This document shows, piece after piece, positions 45,543 through 54,227 of a stretch of 64,000 bases of DNA. The stretch's first letter is position 1. Every line of letters starts with the position of its first letter. Position numbers and translations under genes: made by a program. This stretch comes from Hemileia vastatrix (lineage: Eukaryota > Basidiomycota > Pucciniomycetes > Pucciniales > Zaghouaniaceae), in assembly GCA_030280995.1 (NCBI GenBank), contig JASXTE010000011.1, positions 25,466,817-25,530,816 on the forward strand, written 5' to 3'. Below the pieces are notes generated by a model. That model had not been told where the DNA came from. It ran no database searches and saw nothing but the letters and a program-made list of their open reading frames with translations.

Positions 45543-46829
45543 TAAAGTTTTATTTCTAAATTGGATTTTTTTGGCTTTAAAGAATTTTAATGGTTTTTTA
45601 ATGGTTTTGGTTTTTTACGGGAGAAGATTTGTGTTGGAAAATTCTTTTTGTTATAAGGTACCCAGGGGTGGGGCTTCTAGATTTTATTTTAGCAAGTGTG
45701 GGGGTGACTGATGGGCTGGCTGCTCTATCAACAGTTACCCCAGATTGTCTGTTTCCAACCCCTTCTCTTAATTTTGTTGAATTCTAGTATTGGTTTTTTT
45801 TCTTTAACAGGTTTTTAGTCCTCTATGACTTTAAACTGGAAATTGCTTTGGTTTTCAAGTGCCGGAATCTTCACTCTTATTGGTTTGGATTTTTTTGAGT
45901 TGAATGTTGTTATTTGTTAGAAGGTACCCAGGGGGGGCTTCTAGATTTTATTTTGGCAAGTGTGGGGGTAACTGATGAGCTGGCTGCTCTGTAGAACAGT
46001 TACCCCAGAATGTCTGTTTCAAGTCTTTTGTTTTTCCTAGTTGAATTCTAGTTCTGTTGTTTATTATTCAGCTTTTGAGTCCGCTATGACTTTAAACTGG
46101 TTTGGGACTGGCTTCTTTATCTTTGGTTCTTTCATATTAGTGGTGGATCACTGGTGGTCTCCCATCATTTTTACTTATTGGAGGGAGCCCACCCAGTGAT
46201 CATTTCTATGGACCGGACTTTCCCTTATTGGAGCATCTATGGAGCTGGACCTTCTTTGATTTTGCAGTTATGTTTTTGCTAGATAGTAGTTTTAGATTAT
46301 TTTCTTTTTTCTCTTTTTTTCTTTTAATTTTTTTATGGGGGTTGTTTAAAATTATAAAATCAAAAAATATAGGGTGTTACCACATCAGGGTCACCTGGAT
46401 GTGGGCAAGCATTGGTGGGGAAAGGCTCATCAATTGGCCGGGCAATGCTATTTTATTTTTATTTATTATTTATTTCATGTGTTTCTGTGTTTCATTATTT
46501 TTTTATTATTTTCTGAATTTCCAAATTTTGAATTTTGTTTTCTGATTAATCATTTAAAAGATTTAATTGTGTATCCACATCAAGGTGCACTTGGATGTGG
46601 GTAAGGTATCAGGGGATCAGCTCATCAATTGGCTGGGGGATACCATTTGTATTATTTTTTATATTTTATTTTATTTTATCTCATTTATGTTATTTCATTT
46701 CATTTTAATTATTAATTTTTTATTTTAGTATATCAGTAGACTGTTAAAAAAAAAAAAAAAAAAAAATCCTGAAATTATTTTTATCATTTGTTTTATATTA
46801 TTTTTATGTTTCTAATCTTTTGCAGGAGC
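45543..46829 (+). repeat. Element C 3' region: hairpin modules 1 to 5
   Basis: Module 2 at 45,701-45,741 and 45,965-46,006, each followed about 80-110 nt later by module 1 (45,817 loop CTCTAT; 46,078 loop CGCTAT). Module 5, a 17-bp stem, at 46,147-46,200. Module 3 at 46,380-46,404 and 46,575-46,600. Module 4 at 46,409-46,448 (GCATTG/CAATGC) and 46,605-46,644 (GGTATC/GATACC). An A tract lies at 46,746-46,766. No gene on the plus strand. Confidence 0.85.
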
Positions 46830-48400
46830 TCATTGTCTGGATGATGAAGCTTCTGGAGGCTGGTCTGGATTGTGATGACGTTTTTGTTTTTTGTTGGGAT
46901 TGTGGGAAGCACTGTGTTCTTTGAAGTGCATCCTGCTGGAGAGATTATAGGGATTGTAATGATCAGGGATTGGATTAGAGGGAAGTTCAGAGGAGGAAGA
47001 AGAAGAGGCAGGAATGGAGTGCTGGAGGGTGTGTTTAATGATCCTAGACATTTTCCAGTGGTCGTCCAGTAGGCGCTTTCTCAAGGATTTTTCAAAGTCA
47101 TTCAAGGGTCCATGAAGGGCAAAGGCTTTTAGCATATTGGAACACATGGTGCTTAGGTGTTTCTTCATGTCTCCATAATCCAGGGTCAAAGAAGTTTCAA
47201 GAGTTTGGCCAACTCCAATAATAGATTCAGGAGGAGGGGTGCCAACTAGACAAGAAGAATTGGATCAGTAATTATTTTTGTTGAAGAAATGGAATAATTA
47301 ATTTGGTACTTACAGATTGGAAGCTCATCGAATCTGTAAGCAGCTGGGATTTGGATCTCTGACGATTTTGTTATGGTCATAGTGGGTGGATCAACTAGGG
47401 AAAGATATGGATTCTCATGGTTTTCCTCTGAAGGATCATGAGAAGGTGAACTGGGATGCTGATGTTCCTGGGGCCTAGTTGGAGCAGTGCGATTGTTGTT
47501 GTTGTTGTGCTTGTTATTTCTGTTGGATTCAGCTGGAGGAGGTGCTGGTGATGGAGTACCAGGGTTGTTAAAGGATGGAGCAGGAGAGGAGGATTTGGAA
47601 GCAGACTGCTCTCTTCTGGATGTAGAATTTGAAGAGATGGAACTGTCAGAAGAGTAGTTGGCTGACAGAGGAGAGGTATAGTTTCTTTGTCTTAGTTGGG
47701 GACGAAGTTGTTTTTGTGGAGCAGTGTGTGGTGTTCTGGTTTCTTCTTGGGGCTCTCTGGCAGATCTCTTAGAAATCTGGTAAATTTTGGTACTTTTGGA
47801 CTTTGTAAGGGTGGATTGCATTGCTCTGGGAGCTGTAGGAGGTCGTTGGTTTGAGCTGTTATTGTTATCTGGATGAATTTGGCTATTTTCTGGCCGTTTT
47901 TGGAGATTTTGGCCCTGATTTTCGCTGTTTGGTGAGGCGGGCGGGCCACCCGAGGTCGGCCGGGCCGCCTGGACGCGGTCTAGAAGCCTAGGGGTTGATT
48001 TTGAAGCTTTTGGAGCTAATTTAGCAGTGATAAAAGCAGTTTCTTGAGAAGCTAAGGCTGGTCTTTTTGGAAGAGTGCGGGAAGCTGAGCTTCTAGATCT
48101 TCTGGAAGGAGCTGAAGATAGAGAGGAAGAGGATGGGCCAAGTTCTGGGGACCTGGTAGGGAATCTGGAGATGTACTTGTGAGAAGGAGAAGGCGGAGGA
48201 ATAGGATAGTGGGCATCTCTGTCACATTTCTTTTTTTTGGAATAGCAGGAGTCACAAGCCCTGTTGTAGAATTTGGCTTCTGGATTTGGAAGAGTGAATG
48301 TGCAAGGTCTGCACATGTGTATGCACTGTTTGCAGGCATAGTCCCTTGGAGCAGTGAAGCAAGGAAGAGTAGAGGAGTCAACAGCAGGGGATCCAGACAT
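46830..48400 (-). CDS. Antisense ORF2 of element C: intact zinc-cluster protein, spliced
   Basis: Two exons, 48,400-47,314 and 47,245-46,830, joined over a 68-nt intron (GTAAGT to CTAG) give exactly 501 codons (500 residues and stop). The N-terminus has C-X2-C-X6-C-X15-C-X2-C-X6-C, similar to a GAL4-type cluster with a slightly long middle loop; the second half is basic (CDSCYSKKKRC). A Ser/Pro/Asn-rich, probably disordered middle and a C-terminal part with HLSTMCSNMLKAFALHG and LRKRLLDDHWKMSR follow, then KKQKRHH, a possible nuclear signal. It lies opposite to the element. Element B holds a broken homologue with the same intron. A DNA-binding role is inference. Confidence 0.78.
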
Positions 48401-48549
48401 GATTTGTGGAGTGAAAGGTGATGAAAAGGATAAGAGAAGATTTTGTCAGTGATGAATAGAAGATGAAGTGAAGGTGGACGCTCCGTGGGTCTGGCTGTGT
48501 GTGTGTAATGCATGAAATTAGCTGGGTCAGATTCATGCAAGATTCTGGC

Positions 48550-48999
48550 AGTCCTCTATGACTCTAAACTGGAAAATTTATAAGTCCTCCAAGACTTTAA
48601 ACTGGCTGGTTTCAAGATTTTATCAAGAAGTAGTCCGTCAAGACTTTAAACTGAACATTGTGTTAGTCCCCCAAGACTTTAAACTGAGGGTTGTAAGTCC
48701 CCCAAGACTATAAACTGAGGGAAAAGTTTTTGTTGTTGGAGTTGGTTTGAAATATCTGTGGAGGGTATCCACAGGGGGAGCCTCCGAATTTAGCAAAGGC
48801 AAGTTTGGCAGTAATTGATGGGCTGGCAGCTCTATTCACAATTACCCCAGAATGTTAGTTTTTTCTCTGTGTCTTAATGTGGTTGATCTCTGGTTCTGGG
48901 TTTATGATTTAGGTTTTTGAGTCCCCCAAGACTTTAAACTGAGGGTTTTTGAGTCCACCAAGACTATAAAATGAGGATGGTCCCCCAAGACTTAAAACT
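48550..48999 (+). repeat. Hairpin module 1 array, element C (8 copies) with module 2
   Basis: Module-1 starts: 48,550, 48,583, 48,632, 48,665, 48,696, 48,920, 48,952, 48,978. Loops CTCTAT, CTCCAA, CGTCAA, CCCCAA, CCCCAA, CCCCAA, CACCAA, CCCCAA; stems AGTC/GACT, the last GGTC/GACT with a sense-strand G-U pair. A weakened module 2 is at about 48,811-48,850. The array lies 150 bp upstream of antisense ORF2. Confidence 0.85.
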
Positions 49000-49061
49000 G
49001 AGGGTTGTTTGTGGTTACATCCTATAGAGGGTGTGGTCAATTTTTCTTTTCTGAATCAAAC

Positions 49062-49732
49062 TCAAGTACTAGTGGAATTACAGAGTGAATCAAGAGATGA
49101 AATGAAATGTTCAGAATTAGCCTTGAACTGGTGAATGAGGTGTCTTCTGTTCTCAATGTCCTGTGGATCTCTAGCAGGAGTGGATTGGAAATTGTGAAGA
49201 AGAAGTTTTTTCTGTTGAGATGTGTGTTGTTGGAACTTGGCCTTGATAGTGGGCAAGTGCCTTGGTGTTGGTGGTGCAATGGATCCTACATTGTTATCAT
49301 CACTATCAGAAGAGGGATGAACTGAGAAGTTATCAGTTTTAAAGTTGAAGGAAGAAATGGATGTTCTTTACCATCAGATGGACCAGGGATGGGGGAACTA
49401 GTTGCTTTATGGGTTGTGGCACTCTTCTGGAAAGGGTGGAGCTTTTTGATTAATCTGGGTATCAGGATGGATGGCCTAGATCTTTTGGTGCTGGCAGAAG
49501 AGGGACCAGGTTGAGGCGGAGGTGAATCTGTTGTAGAAGAAAGTGGACCAGGTCTGTGGCAGGTCTTCTTTCTGGAGTGGCAGACATCGCAGGAAGTTCT
49601 GTATGGATGAACAGGTGGTGTTATGGCGCAGATTAAATTATTGTTGATGCAGTATTGGCAGGGGCCCATTTCAGAGGCAGATTTGGAAAGGAGGTTAAAC
49701 ATGGTGGTTGGATGAAGAAAGAATGCGGACAT
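49062..49732 (-). CDS. Antisense ORF1 of element C: intact zinc-cluster protein, spliced
   Basis: Exons 49,732-49,372 and 49,321-49,062, joined over a 50-nt intron (GTAAAG, CTGATAAC branch site, CTCAG). From ATG 49,732 this gives 206 residues; ATG 49,702 gives 196. An in-frame ATG at 49,822 lies in the LTR. The cysteine pattern is C-X2-C-X6-C-X12-C-X2-C-X6-C, within the accepted spacing of Zn2Cys6 clusters, with CDVCHSRKKTC as the basic half. The C-terminal exon (KAKFQQHTSQQKK and on) is nearly identical to that of element B. No known domain besides the cluster. Start is a choice: transcription could begin in the 3' LTR on the antisense strand. Confidence 0.75.
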
Positions 49733-49750
49733 TCTCAATTGGAGGGAGGA

Positions 49751-50824
49751 TGTGGTCTTCCAACATTGGCAGGGGCCTTTGTTGTGTGATTTGGCGCTGT
49801 TTGTGCATGTCTTAATTGACATCTGTTAAGGAATTTGGTAATTTTCTGGTTTTATTCCGTGGATATTGGGTCTGCGGGTATGTGGGTACTATCATTGGAT
49901 AGCCCTGGTTTTTCTCTATATTTTATGTCTTGAAGACATTTTTCATATTCTGAGTTTTAAGGGGTCATTTCCTCATTTTTCATTTATAAAAGATTGCTGT
50001 TTAATTTTGTTTTTCGTGTTTTACGGGCTAACCTTAAGTCTTAGGGTTAAGTGCTTAGTACCATTTGATAGAGCTAAATTTTCTCTATATTTCATGTCTC
50101 AATGTTGTTATAGTGAAATTCCGTGTTTTAAAGGTTTTAGTAGTTGTAGCTAATTTTTCTAAGTAGATTAGTGGTTTTTATTGGTTTTCTGGCTTCAGGG
50201 AGGCCGGGCCGCTTCAGGCGGCCCGGCCGCCTCTGTTTTAGGAGGTTGGGGAGCGCTCCAGGAGGGTTTTTTATGCAATTTGGCAGGTACAGGCACCAGA
50301 TTGGTGGGTGCGCATGGGCTCTTAGTTAGTGGTCTGTGTGTAAATAGTGAATAAGACAGTTTGGGGCAACCTTAATCATCATACAACCATCCGGAGGTGA
50401 TCTCATTGTTCCTCACTCAGTTTTCACTGTTTTCTGGCCACAATTGGCTGTGTTTGTTGCAAGTGAGTTCTTCATTTAACTTAACTTTGGCAACTGTTTT
50501 CTCTGTTATAGTCTTGCAAGCTATAGCAAGTATTATTGCTGTCTCTGGTGTGGATTTGCAGCCTAAATCAAGTATCTTTGCTGTCTCTGGTGTGGACTTT
50601 GTTCTACATTTCAGTTCTTTGGTCAGGTAGTCTATCTGGGGACTACTTTCTTGGCTCATCAATCAGTCAAGTGTGTTAAATAGGAGCTTTAGCAAAACAG
50701 GAACAAACTTACTTTAGCAAGTAAATCTCACTCTATTTTTCTAAAGGGACAGGGGATTTTCTCTCTGGTTTTTCTCCAACTCCCTTGGTCAAGGCCTATA
50801 GCTAGTACTATAGGATTGTCTACA
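49751..50824 (+). repeat. Element C 3' LTR (1,074 bp)
   Basis: Starts TGTGGTCTTCC and ends TTGTCTACA, followed by CCGG. It differs from the 5' LTR by a deletion of about 20 bp in the GC-rich patch (near 50,220) and few substitutions. Confidence 0.95.
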
Positions 50825-50828
50825 CCGG

Positions 50829-53103
50829 ATTCAAGATTCTTTTTATTTTTATTTTTGTTATTTCTTTTATGTTAGATTTTTTATATAATGATATATGTGT
50901 TTTGTTCATTTTAATTTTTGAAATACTATAAAATATTGTTAAGGGAAATGATCATTGGTGGTCTCTAATCATTTTTACATATTTGGAGGGAGCCCACCCA
51001 GTGATCATTATCATAAATTTTATTTTTCTAAACTTTCATTTTTTTTTGGATTTTCAATTTCTCAAAATTGTGTAACCACATCAAGTTGCACTTGGATGTG
51101 GGTATGATGTTGAGGGTATGGCTCATCAATTGGCTGGGGGGCATCTTTTAAATTTTAAATTTTATTTTATTTTAATTTTTTTTTTTTCAAATTTCTCAAA
51201 TCTACTTTTAAACATTTACTTTCTTAAACTTTCATCACATATAAAAAATAATAATAAAATAATAAAATAAAAATAAAGAATAAAAATGAAAATAAAAATA
51301 AAAATATAAATATAAATATAAATAAATAAAAAAATAAAAATAAATAAATAAAAATAAAAATAAAAAAAAATAAATAAAAAATAAAAATAAAATAAATATA
51401 TAAACATACAATTATTTTTCAAATTTTTTTAAAAATTAATTTTCAATTTTTCTTTTTGTTTATTTCTTTTATAGTATATTTTATATAGGAAAAAGGGTCA
51501 AGTGGAGCTCGAGCAAAATTGGATCCTACTTCAAGATCTGTTAGTCCTCCAAGACTTTAAACTGGCTAACTTTCAATACTTTCTTTAAGGTTTTATTTGA
51601 ATTTTGGGATCTGTTAGTCCTCCAAGACTTTAAACTGGCTAACATTCAAGACTTTCTTTAAAGGGTTATATTCGTTATTTTAGGATCTTTTAGTCCTCCA
51701 AGACTTTAAACTGGCTAATGTTCAAGACTTTCCTTAAGGTTTTAGTTGAATTTTGGGATCTGTTAGTCCTCCAAGACTTTAAACTGGCTATTATTCAACA
51801 CTTTCTTTAAAGGGTTATATTCTTTATTTTAGGATCTGTTTGTCCTCCAAGACTTTAAACTGGCTAACTTTAAAGACTTTCTTTAAGGTTTTATTTGAAT
51901 TTTGAGATCTGTTAGTCCTTCAAGACTTTAAACTGAATTTAAACAACATTCAAGATTTCATGGATATTTTTTATCGGGGAAAGGATTTTTTTATATAAAT
52001 TGGTATCAATAAAATCATTGGTCCACCATGACCTTAAACTGGTAGTTCATTAAATGATTGGTCCACCATGACCTTAAACTGGTATTTCATCAAAATTTTG
52101 GTCCACTATGACCTTAAACTGGATTTTCACTTGATCAGAAGTTTGGTCCACCAAGACTTTAAACTGGATTACCAAAATTACTCAATCTTTCGTCAGGCTT
52201 AGGCCTTAATTAGGAAGAATTTATGCACATAAACAATCTTTAGTCAACTAAGACTATAAACTTGCAATTGATTAAATGTATGGTCCACCAAGACTTTAAA
52301 CTGGAATGACAATCTATTTGGTCAAACTCAGTTCAATCATCTTAAATTATGACTATCCACCAAGACTTTAAACTGGACATTCAATTATTGTTGGATTTAG
52401 GTGTTGTAAGATTTAGGAGGATAAAATTTAGGTGGTAATGATGCTAAGAAGGCATAATGGTTATATTAGGTAAAATTTGTGGCACTTTAACATGGTCTAA
52501 AAGATTAAAGTTAAATATTGGAAGCCTGGCTAAAATACTTGTTAAAGGCTGCTAAATAGCAAATGGATAAAAATAGTGATGAAGGAATTAGAAGTCAGGA
52601 TGGTACTTGGATTTATTATTGATTTTTTTTAGAGCCTCAGTGTTAGGTTTTTTTTTGGTGTGAAGCTTGGAGGACCTCATGGAAAGATTGGAATCATAGA
52701 ATTCAGCTCAGTGGGGGGGACCTATGAGAATGGAATCAAGAGTATTTGCCTCATTAGGCAGATCCACTCTCTCATGCTGTGATATAGATGGAAGACTGAT
52801 ATATGGGAGTCTGAAGAGATTCAAACCTTGCTCTCAGTAGTGGAATCATAACAAAATTATTTTTATTTTCATTATTTTTTTTATGATTTATATCAAGAGC
52901 CAGAGAAGAAGACAAAAAGTTAAATTTATAGAAGACCAGCAAAAGGACATTGATTGAAAATCACCAATAGTTAAATTTCAGAAAAGATGTTTCATGTATC
53001 TCTTTCCACATCATTATCAAAGACTATCAAAAAATATGTGAAAACAAATTTATATTGATTAAAAATTGAATAAGAATGAGGACATTCCATATTGGAGGGA
53101 GGA
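50829..53103 (+). repeat. Element A 3' region, second part, with module 1 array
   Basis: Module 5 at 50,952-51,008, module 3 at 51,076-51,101, module 4 at 51,106-51,145 (GATG/CATC). An (A/T)n low-complexity tract covers 51,146-51,480. Module-1 copies start at 51,543, 51,616, 51,692, 51,765, 51,841, 51,914, 52,020, 52,060, 52,100, 52,145, 52,242, 52,282 and 52,354; the first six are spaced about 73-76 bp in a higher-order repeat, the next use the GGTC/GACC stem. 52,390-53,103 has no recognisable feature; a purine-rich tract (GGAGGGAGGA) at 53,094-53,103 is the likely polypurine tract. Confidence 0.85.
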
Positions 53104-54227
53104 TGTGGCATTCCACGTCTGGGTATGCCACTTAGATTTATTTTTGAAGATTAGTAGCAATTTTCTTGATTATAAGGCTGGATATTTGGACTTTTGGATG
53201 TGATTTACTTGATTTAAGGACTTATAGTATTATTTGTGGATATGGTGTGCTGATGGAATGGCCACTGAGATCCAGTGCTCCTGTGCGCTCTGGTGCACTC
53301 CAGTTTGCTCCAGTGATTTTCAGGTGCAAAAGCAAAGTGTACTGGAAAAATTCTGTCATTGTGGCAAATTTTGGTCATGGTGGCAAAATTATCTCACTGT
53401 GGAAAATTTAGCTCACTCTGGAAAAATTAGCTCATTATGGCAAAAAGAGCTCATTGTGGCAAAATTTGCTCACAATGGGAAAGTCTGGTCACTGGGTTAA
53501 AGTTTGGTAACTGTGCCAAAGATTGGTCACTGTACCAAAGTTTGGACACTGTATTAAAGGAAAAATTTGGCTATTGTGGCAAAATTTGGTTAGAATTTAT
53601 TATGCTTATTAGATCAATAGTTTATTGTAGATCCTATGCATGTAGGGTATTGTTGGAAAGGTCTGGATTAGGAGAATCAGATAGAAAGGGGGGAATCTTA
53701 GTCTTCTACATTTTTTGTCTCTTTAGTTTCAATTAGAAGGGTCTTTTTGAAAAATTAACAACCACATTCATATTTTTCATTTCTCAACAAAATTAAATAA
53801 AATTATAATACCCTTATAACATTAATATTTTTCATAACACTTTTGAAATACAACACAACAATTATATTTTCATCACATATAGGGTATCATTGGAAAGTTC
53901 TCCATCTCATGGACTTGTTTTTATTGTTAACTCATTTAAAATAAAATCTTTATAAAAAAATATATGTCTATCTTTTCAGATCTTTCACTGGTACACCTTA
54001 ATTGTTGTCATCAGTATTTCTTTTTCAACAGCTTCTATTTTCTAAATCTCAATAAGCATTTATATAAATAAGAGTTTCATATATATATTTCAATCAATTC
54101 AAGTAGACTAGAGAGCTTAGTTATTTTGAACAACCCATATTTTACTTAAAAGGACAGGATTTTCTTTGGTTTATCCAACTCCTTTGGATTCTGCTTACAG
54201 CAAGGTGACTGTAAGAGTCTACCTACA
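53104..54227 (+). repeat. Element A 3' LTR
   Basis: TGTGGCATTCC...TCTACCTACA, homologous to 14,101-15,248, 24 bp shorter, with the same minisatellite at 53,350-53,600. Followed by GCGC, against GCAC before the 5' LTR. Confidence 0.92.

Larger units (their letters stand above)
41372..50824 (+). mobile_element. Element C: pol-deleted LTR retrotransposon inserted in A
   Basis: LTRs 41,372-42,464 and 49,751-50,824, flanked by CCGG (41,368-41,371 and 50,825-50,828). It has primer site, Gag, protease and the pol spacer, but no reverse transcriptase, RNase H or integrase. After 45,542 it passes directly into the 3' region with hairpin modules and two intact antisense genes. It therefore depends on enzymes made elsewhere, presumably by B-like copies. 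Same family as B. Confidence 0.95.
14101..54227 (+). mobile_element. Element A: old LTR retrotransposon hosting nested insertions
   Basis: 5' LTR 14,101-15,248 and 3' LTR 53,104-54,227 are clearly homologous and share an unusual minisatellite. Internal parts, once insertions B and C are removed: 15,249-21,966, 40,871-41,371 and 50,829-53,103, about 9.5 kb of element sequence in all. The flanking 4 bp are GCAC (14,097-14,100) and GCGC (54,228-54,231), a target duplication with one transition. Gag, protease and pol all carry stops and lost active-site residues. It is the oldest layer of the nest. The 3' region holds about 15 copies of the hairpin module described below. Confidence 0.92.

Noticed and set aside
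46228..46604. Plus-strand ORFs over modules 3 to 5
   Set aside because: They run across hairpin modules and T-rich DNA; the B copy does not preserve the frames.
51541..52380. CRISPR-like array of short repeats
   Set aside because: Repeats are 22 bp with irregular spacing, the genome is eukaryotic, the spacers are themselves repeated, and copies lie also inside pol codons and in other elements. They fit dispersed hairpins of a retrotransposon.
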